A stretch of DNA of 64,000 bases, from NCBI GenBank assembly GCA_015680685.1, contig MNCI01020439.1, positions 32,772 through 96,771 on the forward strand, read 5' to 3'. Positions within the stretch are counted from its first letter, which is position 1; every line of letters starts with the position of its first letter. Under the pieces are notes generated by a model. That model was not told the origin of the DNA, did no database searches, and was given only the letters and a program-made list of their open reading frames with translations. This DNA is from Gnetum montanum. Taxonomy: Eukaryota > Streptophyta > Gnetopsida > Gnetales > Gnetaceae. Position numbers and translations under genes: made by a program. Of the stretch, positions 1 through 11,883 are shown piece after piece.

Positions 1-117
1 ATGTTAAAGATTTAATGCTAATAGTGCTATGATGTCGTGGAAAGCATGCTACGCTGTACGATGCGCTCTGCATTAATCAGAGAGCGAGAGCAGCAAGTTT
101 TCCCATCTTGTCATTAT

Positions 118-134
118 GGCCATAAATAGGGGTT
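118..134 (+). promoter_or_regulatory. TATA-like box upstream of the antisense gene of element B
   Basis: The core CATAAATAGGGG lies about 150 bases upstream of the antisense-gene start codon at 281. The same box recurs at the same place in A (42616-42627, minus) and D (54370-54381, minus), inside an otherwise decayed context. It is followed in all three by a similar leader containing AGAGC and GGAGCACA-like words. A core promoter for the antisense gene is an inference; no transcript evidence is available. Confidence 0.5.
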
Positions 135-280
135 AAACCTTGGCAATTTTTCCATTTTCACCATAAGAGCGGAGAGCACACATCGGAGCACAAGGTGATT
201 TCGGAGCACGAAGAAATTGTGTTAATCAACTAGTAAGGCGAGTTTTTTACAGCGAAAGTTGTAAATCTGCAAGTAAGAAA

Positions 281-3200
281 ATGGCTCCTAAGACCCATCT
301 GGTGCTTGCAAGGGTTGAGGAGGTGAAGGAAAACCTAGGGCATGTGCCACAAGCACATGTTGCAGCATGGAAGAGCACACCGTTGACCCAATAGGTTACT
401 ATGTCTCCTTTGCTTTTTCATTTTGCGCTTTCTATTGTTCTCTGCTCTTGTTTTGTGTCCTATTTATTTTTCATCCATTCTTGGCTACCTGTTTTTTTTG
501 TGGTTGTGTCATTTTAGCCTTTTCATCACTGTTGTCGCTGTTTCGGTCGTGGCAGATGCATAAACGTTACGTCATGGTTGCATGCAAGGATGCTGAAAAT
601 GCCACCGCCATGGTTGCCATAACTGCGGGGGCTAGGAAATTTTTTAGCTGCTTGACCCTAGCATGCCATAACATAAAACCCTTGGGAGGGCTAGGCCATG
701 TGTGATGTGGTAACATGACACGTGTTTTGTAAGGGCATGTCATCAATTGTTTTGCTACTATGCTAGGCTATTCACATGTTCTTTCTATGCTAGGCTTTCA
801 TGCCCTTGCTACACTATGTACGGGCATAGGGTTATGCTACGCTATATACATGGACTACTAGACGTTTCTACATTACGCATGTATTACCTTTAAGTATGAT
901 GCTATCATTCACTGATTGTGTTGTGCAGGGTAGGGCTGAGGCACAGGCTGATTTTTTTGGACATTAGAGGGGTCCTGTGCCATGTGAGCAGATGTGTGGC
1001 CAATGCCCCTCCTTCCTAGACACATATGGATGAGCAAGGGGTCTAGTTTAGGGTAGGGCCACGGGTCTTTTTGCAATTCCTCCTTGACCACTTCAGTTTG
1101 ATTGTTTGGTCCTCCTTGGAGGAGGAGGAGGTGTCCAGCATAACAAAAGCCATGCTGCCTAGGGCAAGTTAGGGCATTCTGAGGTTTTTTATCGATGGGG
1201 CAATCATGAGCAGGCAGGGTAAGTGATCCAGCCAACGCTCAACATGGTTAAGGCGTTTAGCCTAGATCTAGGACATGCCTAAATATAGATGCTACCACCT
1301 TTACAACACATTGTTCCTCACATGTTACATGGCAATGTGCTTTCAGAACCCATAGGGGACTATCTATTGTGCTGGCGGGTGAGTTTTGTAGCCTTGCTCC
1401 GCTATGTTGTGAAATACTGGCTATATTGGCCGAATGCTAATAGTATGTATTTGTCACCACATTATTTATTAATGATGATGGGGTCCACGATCGATTGGGT
1501 CTACTGGCTACAATGCAGCTAGCCCTACGAGAGTTCTCTTCCTCTAAGAACCTATGGGTGGGTGTGATCGGTCAGTGTAGGGGAGAATACCATACCTACC
1601 CAAGCACATTTTATGTTCCCTACAATTAGTGTAAGGAGAAAGGTTGGCTAGATAAGGAGTAAGAATAACCCTTCAAGCTGGTCATGGTTGAAGAAGCTAT
1701 GGTTGAACTCATGCTATTCCCGTTACCATATAAGCCTAGTGTGTCAAACAGTAGGTGTCGGATGCTCAAGTGCTTTTGTAGTCCTTGTACTTTTTGTGTT
1801 GTTACGCTAAGCATGTTTTATGAAAACTATTTCAGGGATGAAGAATCCCTAGGAGGTGACGGTGATAACCGCCGAGACGAGGGGACAAACATCTACTTCA
1901 AATACGGCGAAGTAGAAGCGAGCCAACGTTGGTTAGACCATGGGGCCTCGGACTCCTTGGTCAAGAACGTCCAAAAGGAAGGGCTTATGGATCTGTTCCT
2001 AGCCCCGAATCCAAGCATTCCTATCACTGAGTTTCTTTCCCTGGTCAACTCCTTTTCTAGAGAGGATGGGCCATTTTCGCCCATTCGTACGGGGTGTGCA
2101 GGTGGTCATTGAAATCAATGACCAGCTATTTACGGACCTATTCGGTGTTCCTGCCGATAGCGTCGTCATAGGGTCGAAGTGTAAGAAGGAGTTGATCCTT
2201 CAGAAGAAGGATATCAAGGAGTGGTTGGGGCTTGTTAAGGAGTGAACAGGGCTGCCCATGGATAAGCTTAAGGATGGACCCACCATGGAGATTTACCCAA
2301 TCTTCCGTGCCCACACATTCCCCCAACTACTTACCTAAGGGAAGGTCCTGGGGCTTGAGTAGGCTTGGATAATGTAGGAGGTTATGGAAGAAGGGCCCCA
2401 TTACAACTGGGATAGCTTCTTATGTAAGGGCTTGTAGGCTAAGATTTTGGGACTCCGTCAAAAAATGAAGTCTCATTCCAACATACACTATGCCTTTTAC
2501 ATAGGCTGTTTGAAGTGCTTCACAGAGTTTCTGGTGGTTCAAGACGATGGAGTCTGGGTCATGAGAAATTGCAACCAGATTCCTAGGTCGTGGATTTGCC
2601 AAATCCTCTGGACTATGCAAGCCCAAGATCCCCCAGAAGTAATCGCGAATTCGTTATCTGTAACGACTAAAGATCTGGTGGCTCATAGCGTTTGTGGCCA
2701 GGACAGCGTAGGAGAGATGCCCCCTGCTATAGCCAGTAGCATGACGTAGGGGGAACTTCTCATAGTTGAGAGTGTGCCTAAGGAATTACGAAGGAAGAGA
2801 CCTTCCCCAATGAGGGAAACCCTTTGCGTGGAGGAAGAGGAGGGATGAAGACTACAACTTAAGCTGTAGAGGACGCAACCCCCCATTAGTAAATGCTTTC
2901 GTGTAATGCTTACTTTGCTATTGTTTGCTACGCTATGTTGTGTTAGATGGTGTAGCGTACTGTAGCATCTGCTTTGATCTAATTTGTTTTGGACCAATGC
3001 AAACATGCTTCTTTGCTAGCAGAGGAAGAAGAAGAAGAAGAAGAAGGCGATGAAGAAGTGTCAGCCCTTAAGACGAGGGTGAAAAATGACAATATAGAGG
3101 GCCCAGTTTTAGAGGAAAGGGCCATAGTCAAAAATAAGGGAGCTCCTATTTCTAGGGCAGGGGATCTGATCATTAGGGAGCCTGCTATCAACAAAGAGGC

Positions 3201-4705
3201 ACCTCCCTTGAATAAAAAAGATGCTGGTCTCCTAAAAGGAAAGGCACCAGCGCATGAGGAAGGGGCTCGCATGGACTTGGTAGGGTCCTCCACCAAGGCT
3301 ACCGCCATCATCTTACATTAGTAAGAAGAAGGATCGCAGCCAGACACTAGTGAGTTCAGCGATACATCTACCTTATTGTAGTCCATTTTGGCCATTGCTG
3401 ATATGCTTAGTCATGTAACAGGTACTATTGCTGATGTCGTAGGATCCCCTCCAATTTTTGTGGAGTCATGGGCTGAGATCCATGACAAGTTTGCATTCGT
3501 ATAGGGACTTGTCGATGACATGATCAAACACCTTTAGCAGGCGGACCTTGACGTGGGTAAGTAGTAGTATTAAATGCTCTTATGTTGTTACGCTAAAAAA
3601 TTTTGAGCTCATTGATTTTGCTATGCTAACGCGATTTCTACACTCTTCATGTTGGGGCAGCCTCTCAGCTCAAAGGATACCCAACAAGACATATGAAAGT
3701 TGACACCGTGCCTACACTCTCACCTCACATGATGGAAGTGCCTTGTCGCATGTTTCATGAGGCTTATGAGTGCGTCTTGCACTCAGCATGCTCTCTATGG
3801 GAGTATAAGCGCGTCAATGAGGATCTTTGGAAATGGGTCCAAAGGGCTGAGCAAAGAGAGGTCGACCTAGTCGCTGAGATGGAGGATCTTAGGTCAAGGA
3901 ACAAGTTCCTCGTAAACCATAACCCTAATATTGAGGACTGGCGCAAGTTTGTAGATGACTATGCGAGATTTTGGACTGTTGTGCATTAGAACGTTGAATC
4001 CACTTGCGAGATAATCGAATAGAAAATGTAGATGGACTTGCTAGCCTAGAAGTATCAAGACATGAAAGATATCAGTGCCAAGGTTTTCAAATGGGGGCGA
4101 ACCCAGAGAAACCACAAACACATGTACAAGATAGAGAATGACACCCATCAAAAATTGTACAAAGTCACTGCTGTGGAGGTGTTCATGTATGAAGCATTCA
4201 TGAATGCCATCGACGCTTCTGAGGCCTATGCTAAGTTCAAAGAGCAGGTAAAGGTTATGAAATCTCCTGACTTGAAAGTGGTTCTTCCTATAAGAGAGAT
4301 CGCAACTGCCTTCCTTTACCTGGGATCTCTAAGATGGATGACCGTGGAAAGGGAGAGAGCCATTGTTGCGAATGCTAAACCTAGCAACAGGCATTGGATG
4401 AACATCATGATAGAGGAGGACTGGCATCGCCTCAGGCTCGGTCTAGATCGAATATCCTTTAAGACTGATGTAGGCCCCTCTCAAGTTAGTCACTTTACTG
4501 TGTAGATGCTCATGCTATGTTATAGTTTGCATTTGTTGCCCTGACTGACTACTTCATTACTATGATGCAGGCTCCAGATGAGGGTGCACGCCCCGTAAAG
4601 GAAGGGAATGAAGAACTACAAGAAGGCAATGTAGGGGAGGATGATGCACAAGTAGATGAAGCGGAGGCGAGCAGCGAGAACGATGCAAATAGAGACAACC
4701 CATGA
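281..4705 (+). pseudogene. Antisense multi-exon gene of element B (unknown protein), degraded
   Basis: The proposed exons are 281-390, 929-1378, 1461-1750, 1836-2888, 3023-3556, 3661-4484 and 4571-4705. The borders were set by alignment with the better-preserved copy in X and with A and D. The predicted protein starts MAPKTHLVLARVEE, has a helical N-terminal half, then a middle domain, a glutamate-rich linker near 3020-3060, a coiled-coil-like domain (3661-4484) and an acidic tail ending at TGA 4703-4705. Damage includes several TAG stops at expected Gln codons, a frameshift near 1890, a lost donor after exon 1 (GT to AT at 391) and a lost acceptor before exon 3 (AG to AC at 1460). Intron 5 of X is absent here. 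Function is unknown. The gene runs opposite to gag. Confidence 0.7.
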
Positions 4706-4844
4706 CAGCATGGGATTTTTTTTTGAAATTTTGAAATGTTGAAATTTTGTAAAAGTTTTGCAAATATTTCGAACAGGAAAAAGTTTTGAATAAAATGAAA
4801 GACCTCAGAAAAGAAATTGATTGTGTGTTAACTTGTGTATCATG

Positions 4845-5135
4845 TAAAGTTTTCATGCTTTCATGTGCTAGTTTTAGGCCATTTCGAGCCATTGCGTAAC
4901 ATGCCAAAAGGATTATATGTTAACAAAGAAAAATGCAACAATGCTAGTTTTAGGCCATTTCGTGCCATTCCAAAAAGAGATAGTAAGTTAACAAAGAAAA
5001 AAATGATGATGCTAGTTTTAGGCCATTTTGGGTCGTAGCGTAGTATGCTAGAAGGACGACATGTTAACGAAGCGAAAAGAAATGATGCTAGTTTTAGGCC
5101 ATTTTGGGCCATAGCGTAGCATGCCAAAAGTATGG
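4845..5135 (-). repeat. Hairpin-repeat cluster, protease side of element B antisense gene
   Basis: Four spaced copies of the unit CTAGTTTTAGGCC-N6-GGCC (plus-strand reading) occur here. A clean example is GGCC at 5097-5100, loop ATTTTG, GGCC at 5107-5110. In element sense the hairpin precedes TAAAACTAGC. The cluster lies between protease and the 3' end of the antisense gene. Matching clusters sit in the same place in A, D and X. Confidence 0.75.
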
Positions 5136-5179
5136 CATGTTAACAAGGTAAAGAAGTGGAAAATGTACAAGGGATGGCA

Positions 5180-6530
5180 ACTGGGCAGGAAGTAATAGGG
5201 TTGCTATGCCATGCGTAGCTGCCTCTTGACCCGTCATGGGTTGATTAGAATGTAAGGCCGAGGTGTTTTGCCAGGGACCTCATTCACATCATTGTCCTCT
5301 ACCTGGAAGGGCAACTCAACCCATGTGTTTTCAATTTGGGAGTCAACTCACTGGGCCGATCCTTCCATTGGATGATTAATGCATGCATGAGTAGGTGCCT
5401 CACTGTCAAAGATTATGACCTCTGAGCCCTGCTCCATGTCTACGTTACTGATTGCTTACGTCGCTACTTCGTCACCATGGATCACCACCTCCCTACATGG
5501 GTATGGTAAGTGGATTTCCTGGTGTATAGGTAGGGAGATAGCCCTAGGTTGCGCTAACCATGATCTTCCCAAGATCAGGTTAAACCTGGCATTTCCTCGA
5601 CCACAATGAACGTCACGTCTTTGGGGAACTGGTCCCCTACTACGAAGTTTACGTGAATTGTACCTTTCACTAGGACGTGTGCCCCATTGAAGGATCTCAG
5701 ACACGACATCGTTGTGGGTTTGATCTGGTCGACCAATCCCAACTTTTCCACAATAGGGAAGGGAATGACGTTTGTGGTAGCCCCATCATCAACGTGTACC
5801 CTTTAGATCCGATGTTGGCTGACCCAAATTGTGATGAAGAGAGGCACCGTAGTCACCTGACCCCCTTCAGGATCTTCCCTAATGGCATCATCACTGAAAG
5901 TCAATTGAGGTGTTGTAGACTCCACGGGTACAGAGGGAAGCATGACCGAATGGATTGCTTTCTCTTTCGCTGGCATGTTCTCGTCAACCAGAACCATCGT
6001 TAACATGGGGATTAGAGCCTCGCGGTGGGGTACAGATGTCATGATTAGGTTGTACAAGCCCAGTGTAGCATTTTTTTGCTTTAAATCTTGCTTGACCTGA
6101 GTGAGGGCATCCAGAAGGTCTTGGCTACCCCCTTGTTTGACACTTTCCTCCTTTTCGATTTGTCCCAGAAGATGAATCTCCTGAGGAGAGGTGACTTCAA
6201 ATTTGGGTTCAAATCCTTGTCGACAGGGTGATGCAGGCTGTGTAGTGATGTTGACCTTCATCTTTGGGGGTGAAGGTGCAAATGCAAGGGGCAAATAAGT
6301 AGGCTTGGGGATATCCTTGAAGATACTTCCCTTCGACATCTCATCCACCAAGTGGACTTCTTGCCTTGTGGGGCGAGGAGGCTGTTCAGATTTGTTACGT
6401 GAGATAGAGATCGTCAAAGGCATTAACCACCTAATGATGAATGGAGCTAGAGGTGTTAACTAATGGGACCATGTGGCTCCGCTAACAGGTGACGCAAAGG
6501 TAGATGCCCATGGTGGGAATTTCAGGATCA
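5180..6530 (-). pseudogene. Protease region of element B
   Basis: This is the C-terminal gag-pro part of the polyprotein, read right to left. A proline-rich linker (6423-6200) is followed by a conserved segment including LTQVKQDLKQKNATLGLYNL. The retropepsin core follows, with VHVDDGATTNVIPF as the active-site motif near 5800-5760, and an ILGRSWLAQ motif near 5600-5550 shared with other plant Ty3/gypsy proteases. The usual D-[ST]-G is D-D-G-A here, as in A, D and X. A stop precedes the motif and a frameshift lies before ILGRSW, so the copy is inactive. The reading frame ends about 5200, close to the hairpin-repeat cluster. Confidence 0.75.
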
Positions 6531-9051
6531 ACAACCGCTACAATCTTGGACCAACTGCTGGTGGTGCTGGTGCACTATGCTAAGGCACATAGACCATGAA
6601 TGGCTACTGGGGTGGCCTGGGATCACTGTCAATGTCGATAGCATTGATGATGTAATCGACATTGTTGGCGTTGAGGGGTTCCATGTAGACATACATGGAT
6701 TGGTTTTCAGGGTGTATTGGGTTTCTTTCATCCAGCACCTGTTTTCCCTGGTCGATTAATCTTTGGATGTCATCCTGCAATGCTAGACAATAATCCATGT
6801 TGTGACCATACTATTGGTGGTAGTCACAAAACCTGTCTAGCGTGAAACCCCTAGGAACTAGATGCTCATTGGGTAGGGCCAAAGAGGGATTCCTAAGGAG
6901 CTTGTAGTAGCGTTGATGTCTCGCGTTTTCCTCTTCCAACATCTACTTATGTTGGATGTATCCCACTGCCAGTAGTTGCTTCAGAAGCTCTGAAGGCTTT
7001 AGAGGTACTGTGGTGTAGTTTGAGCAGTCTTTGCACTCAAAGTTGGGTTTGGTTTGTTCAGATGTCTCAGGCGTGGGTGTAGCAGGTTGCAGCACATGGC
7101 CTTGTTTGGGCATGGGGTTAGCCGCGGGTATGGTCGGTTTCTTGTTATTCTTGCTACCACTGCTGTTAGGTTTGGCCTTGGCCTCGATTGCCACAGCAGC
7201 CACTGTGGTTGTCGGGGCCTTATCCTTTTCCTTCTTTGCAAAGGTGCTCTTGTAAGCAATGTAGAGTGGGTCCTTGCTTGCCTCGGCCGTGTCTTGTATG
7301 CTCTTAGTTTGAGCGAAATCCTAACTAAGAGAGCGAGGAGCAAGGTAGTACAGTTTGGACTTGATGAAGTCGTTCACTGCACCCTTAAAGATGGCTAACA
7401 AGTGGGCCTCTACAATGGTCTCGCGGATTTCATTAAGGGTTGCACTCCAACATTGAATGAACTTTTGAACTGGCTCTAGAGGGTCTTGCTTCACACTCAT
7501 CAATTGGTCCAGTGTGGTTTCAGGCTTCAAGTTTTACTTGAAGCACGTCATGAAATGGGTCAGTAGCTCTTCCAAAGTTGAAATCGATGAGCATGGCAAC
7601 GCATGGTACCAATCCAAAGCTTTTTTGGCTAAGGACATGGTGAAGACACGAATGATCATGTGCGGCCATTGTTGCAATAGAAAAGATTCAGACCTGAAGG
7701 TAACAAGATGCGCGTTGGGATCTCCCTCCCCATCGTACTTCTTGAAGTGTGGGAGAGACATCCCTGGGGATAACATCAAAGTAGGGATTGCAGGGCTGAT
7801 GGGGTTGTCTTGGTAAAAGTCCATGACTTGTACCCTGTTGGACCCAACAACCTTGAGGCATTTTATTTCCTCAGTGAGGGTCTGGATGAGCTAAAATGCT
7901 TAGTCTAGACCCGATGACATTGCAGATGGTTGGGGGGCTGCAGAGGAAGCTCCCACCTATGGCATGGCGGGGGTGGCAGTGTGACCCATCGACGGTACTG
8001 TTGGGATGACCCCCATGAGTGGTGCTACTTGTGTTGTCCACCACCTGGTAGGTGGTGTTGTTAGGGCAACAACTATGGGTTGGGCTGCCAAATCGACCTC
8101 TTGTGTCATCGACAACATAGACCATAGCCCCGTGTTGGGTTGCACCATCTATGAGGCTTGGTGTACTTGAGGGTGCACGTAGTGAGATATCTGTGATGGT
8201 TGCAGGGTAGGTAGAGAAGCAAATGGGGCCCACCATGTGGATGGGCCAGGACCCGCCACAATGGGTGAAACTATCGTGAATTTAGGAATAGAGGTAGAAG
8301 TCATGTATGTTTGTGAAGTTGGTATAGCATGAACATATGGCAGGGTAGCCATGGTTGGCATGTTATGTGCCATAGGAATGGGTTGCTGAATAGCTTGCAA
8401 AGGGATGGTAGCTACAAATCAAACAGGCGAAACAGGCAAGAGCGGACATTGAAACATCACAGGATTGACGTAGCTACCCATAGCAGTTGTAATTGTGGGT
8501 TACGAAAGTGTGGGGGTAATTACAAAGGGAGTGGTACCAGAAGAAGGCATGGCCTAGAAGGACTAAGTAGAAGGGATAGGAGCTGGGTCGATTGGACCTT
8601 CCTCGTCCTACTGGGAATTGAGTTCTTCCTATCCATCCTGGAAAGCATCATCCTAGTTGGACGCTATGTCTTGTTGCTCCATGAGCCTAGCCAACTGGAT
8701 TAGTTGGTCTAGAAGCCTTTGATACACTTGTGTTAAATATAAAGAAACACCGGGGGTAGGAACGAATTCCTTCCCGTTGCAGTAAGAGAACTCGAAGATA
8801 CGTTTGTCCATGAGTTTGTATACGTCCGAGGGTAGATTGGCCTGCACCTTTTTACAGAGGAAACTATAACACTCGTGTTGCTGGACCAATCCCTCAGGTC
8901 CTTGATTTTGAATTTTGAGAGATGGACATGCCTCCAGCTTCAGATTCAGTGGTTGTTCAGCACCAATAGTGCCTTGAACCGTGATGGGAACTTCAACGTT
9001 GAAGGGAACTTCCACATTGAAGGCATTGGTAGCAGTAGTTGAAAAATCCAT
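6530..9051 (-). pseudogene. Gag of element B
   Basis: The start codon at 9051 (MDFSTTATNAF) is chosen by agreement with A and D. The order is an N-terminal region with VQANLP, a Pro/Ser/Thr-rich middle (8400-7900), the retrotransposon gag domain (about 7830-7330, with the ALDWYHALPCSSISTLEELL segment), a Lys/Ala-rich stretch, and a knuckle-like motif CDYHQxYGHNMDYC near 6830-6790. The frame is interrupted by several stops, mainly TAG at positions where the other copies have CAG. Gag would form the particle and package the element RNA. It continues into protease without a clear separate start. Confidence 0.8.
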
Positions 9052-9059
9052 TTTTAAGC

Positions 9060-9705
9060 AAGAAGCTATGCAAAAAAGCACAAAAGTTATGCAAAATAGT
9101 GCAAACAAACAAGGAAACTGGAAAATAGGAAAAAGAAGGCTTTACATCTTGCCAGATTCCAAAGGAACCATCGAGGAGACCGACCTGCACCACACAAGAT
9201 GTAAACAACCATAAATGGGTATCAAGTTTATGTTAGTGTGTGACAGGGTACAGAGCACATGCAAGACTACCGTAATATGGGAAAGCTAGCTAGCGACCAA
9301 GAAGGCTTTGCATCTCGTAGGATCCCTGAGGGACCGTCGAAGCGACTACTCTACACCACGCGAGATGGGGTATAGAACGCATGCAAGGCTATTGTAAGAT
9401 GGGCAAGCTAACTAGCGATCAAGAAGGCTTTGTATCTCGCAGGATCCTTGAGGGACCATCCAAGTGACCAGTCTGTACCATGCTAGATGGGGTACAGAAT
9501 GCATGCAAGACTACCATAAGATGAGCTAGTTAGCTGACGATCGGAGGCCTTGTGTTCTGTAGGGCTCCCGAGGAACCGTCGAGGTGATTGATCTACACCA
9601 CACAAAGTGCAAAAAACTGCAAAAGGATGTCATGTTTACGATTATGCGTATCAGGGTGCAGAAGGCTCACAGAACTACCATGACACGTGGAAAAGGCACC
9701 AAAAG
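9060..9705 (-). repeat. Leader of element B with about four tandem repeats
   Basis: Between PBS and gag the sequence repeats a unit of about 120-165 bases. Each unit carries a word like GCATGCAAGACTACCGTAAGA, a run of the type GGATCCCTGAGGGACCGTCGA, and CTACACCACGC. Copies can be seen starting near 9170, 9290, 9410 and 9530. D has a similar four-copy leader and A about two copies. Nothing coding is seen; packaging or translation control is possible but untested. Confidence 0.65.
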
Positions 9706-9723
9706 GCCCTCCTTCTAGCACCA
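9706..9723 (-). other. Primer binding site of element B
   Basis: In element sense the site reads TGGTGCTAGAAGGAGGGC, six bases after the LTR end. It starts with TGG as expected for pairing with tRNA CCA. Related sites occur in A (13166), D (45032), X (34261-34277, complement) and F (62703). I do not assign the tRNA. Confidence 0.75.
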
Positions 9724-9728
9724 AAAAC

Positions 9729-11327
9729 TGTAATGACTAAAAACGTCAGTGGCTGGAAAACACTGAGGGGTCAGTGGACGTGACAGTTTCGACCCCATAC
9801 CCATGGGAGGGCCGTGTTGGATGTGTGCAGATATGAGGAACCCTGAACGGTCTAGTCGATTAGACAGGGACTTAATCGGCATCTATATAGCCTTTTGCAA
9901 CATATGGTTTTGAAAATGGGGATAAAAACATGAAGTAATGCTTGAGAGTAAATAAAGTAGAAAAAATAGTGAAAAAATGCAAAATAAATAGGAAAAAAGG
10001 TAAATAAAATTAGAAAAATTCACCACTCCGAAGCTACAAGCTTGCTCTGTCAAGGTGGATACAATTGGTTGCACAGCGTGGTGAAGTTCAATGATTCCGA
10101 GAGTAACCAAGACGTGTAGAGAAAAATAGGTTGTGCACTTGGGCACGGCCTTAGGTGCTGACAATCTGGGGATTCTACCAAGGTGGTAGAAAGGGATACA
10201 AAACAAAAATGTTAGCTGAAGATGCTAACTGTTTGCATTGTTAAATAGAAATCTTACAATGCTCAGTGCTTGATGCTATGATGCTTGTTGTTTTGAACCT
10301 CTTGAGATAGTCCAACCCTTTGAGCGCTACTCATCACGGTATTTATAGGGTTAAAGGGCATGTGAAAGGAGTGGTTCGGATGCCACGTGCCCCGGGCCCA
10401 CGTTGAGTTGCTAGTACCACACATGCCATGTATGACCATTGGACCTGCAAGACCATTGTAATGCGAGCTTATTATGCCATAACTGAGAGCTTGCCATGCT
10501 GTAATTGCACCGTCAGCATCTGGAGACATGTGCCAATGGTCCAATTAAGTGAAGTGCATTGATGTTGCATAACCACCTGCATGCCTTGCTGTGCTTTGTA
10601 GCGTAGCATGCTTGGCGTAGCGTAGCACCTTGTCATGTGTTCCGCTACATGTGTGTTGCATGCTTGGTACGCTATGTTATGCTACATAGCGTAGTGTAGC
10701 AACTAGTCTTAGTCGCGAGAGCTTTGTTGATTTGAAAACTTTGCTTCCTGTGATGCAAGACTTGCGAACTTTGCTGATTCTTCCCTTCTAGTTGCCTTCT
10801 TTCTCTTTCGCAGGATTGCTACCCCTCACTGTGCCATGTAGCTCAGCATAACGTAGCAGCAGACATGGTCCACCACTTCCTGACCGAGAGGGACATTGTT
10901 GAAGGACTTGAAGCTAGGCAAAGGAAAATTGGCTGTATAGTTGTTTCTATGCTACGCTACATCACGTGACATAGCATAGCATAGCACTTCATTCTGCAAT
11001 CATCTTCTGAAGCTTTCTATGCTACATAGCGAGGAATATTGTAGCGTAGCAAACTTTGTGACTTAGAAAACTTGCCAAACTATTTTGTGCATCCAAAATG
11101 CTGCTGCCAACTCCGTGCTTCATTTTTGAGTAGGCTGTCAACTGGGTAGGCTACTTATGTGGCCAGGAAAGATGATCCATAGAGCCTGCTAACACCTAAA
11201 GTAGAAAAGTTTCCGAACTGGCTAGCCTGAACTCAGAGTGTTCTCCTCTCAAAGAACTACCATAGTGATGCACGAACTATAATGCCTGGTGAAGCAAGAA
11301 TGACCTCAGATTTTTTGAGGTGTTTCA
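9729..11327 (-). repeat. 5' LTR of element B (1599 bp)
   Basis: In element sense it starts TGAAACACCTC at 11327 and ends TTACA at 9729, immediately before the PBS. It aligns along its length with the LTR of D (43429-45026, 1598 bp). The LTR includes arrays of short palindromic words built from TACGC and GCGTA (10600-11060, 10830-10860) and a TATA box at 10339-10350. The 3' LTR partner is outside the window. Confidence 0.85.
10339..10350 (-). promoter_or_regulatory. TATA box in the LTR of element B
   Basis: The minus strand reads CCCTATAAATACC. The same box stands at 44399-44409 in the D LTR and as a mutated TATAACTACC at 12901 in the A LTR, each followed by a conserved GAG..GCGCTCAAAGGG-like segment. 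It should be the U3 core promoter. Confidence 0.65.
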
Positions 11328-11883
11328 ATGTAGAGGTATGATAGTTGTAGGAATAGTACACCATTGGTATTAGCACCTTCCACAATTTCTCCAAACATGC
11401 AAATCAAGCACATGTAATTTGAGTTACTTTAGGCATGCTAGCTAGTGAAAAGGCCTTGTTTATAAAAGATGGCTTAGAGTGGTAAATCAAAATGTTGAAG
11501 GATCAATATGAAGAATGGGAAAGGATGAGCCAAGAGATAGTGAAGTAAGTACTCTCCCTTTCTTAGTAGGTACGAAGGTTGAAAGATGAGAGTCAAATGA
11601 TGACCCAATTGTAAGAAAAATATCTTTATACAAAGAAGAAGCACTAGAACTTGTGATGGATTTTGACAAATAAGAATACTAGGAAAACTAATGAGCTTAG
11701 AAATATTCATCTAGTTGACTAGGTAACCTAGAATGTTAAGGTATGTGGACTACTCAAAATTATAGCTCTACTCAATGAGCAAGTAATAGGAGAGAGGCAT
11801 AAGGTGAAGGAGAAACTTAACATCTTGCATGCCAAACTTTGATAAATAACCACAAGTAATCCAACACTATAGAAGAAGATATA
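11328..11883 (+). other. Spacer between elements B and A with a decayed coiled-coil coding remnant
   Basis: No LTR or known domain is visible. A plus-strand frame from about 11491 to 11841 reads as charged helical peptide with several TAG/TAA interruptions, e.g. MLKDQYEEWERMSQEIVK, then VRRLKDESQMMTQL, and ERHKVKEKLNILHAKL at the end. The composition suggests an old coiled-coil protein, either part of another element or a host gene. It may be the only pre-insertion sequence left between the two head-to-head elements. Confidence 0.35.

Larger units (their letters stand above)
1..11327 (-). mobile_element. Element B: partial Tat/Ogre-type Ty3/gypsy LTR retrotransposon
   Basis: This minus-strand element enters from the left edge. 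In its own sense, from right to left, it has a 5' LTR (11327-9729), a primer binding site, a leader with tandem repeats, gag, protease, a cluster of hairpin repeats and then a gene on the opposite strand (281-4705). RT, RNase H, integrase and the 3' LTR must lie left of base 1. The gag and protease align well by eye with elements A and D, so the three form one family. Stops and frameshifts in every frame show that it is dead. Lineage is inferred from A-family RT/RNase H features seen in D. Confidence 0.85.

Noticed and set aside
909-1235. Minus-strand 108-codon open frame
   Set aside because: It is the shadow of antisense-gene exon 2 of element B, whose plus-strand frame aligns with A and X.
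2979-3311. Minus-strand frame rich in Ser opposite the Glu-rich linker
   Set aside because: It is the complement of the GAAGAAGAA run; the plus-strand acidic frame is the one conserved in A, D and X.
4845-5135. Regularly spaced short repeats that could suggest a CRISPR array
   Set aside because: The units are degenerate, spacers are short and uneven, and the context is a plant retrotransposon.
6999-7343. Arg/Pro-rich minus-strand frame in the gag region
   Set aside because: Frame shadow of gag; the +1 frame has the gag sequence conserved with A and D.
7031-7398. Plus-strand hydrophobic frames inside gag of B (and 15369-15614, 47337-47725 minus in A and D)
   Set aside because: They recur only because gag is conserved; they are complements of the Ala/Lys-rich gag segment.
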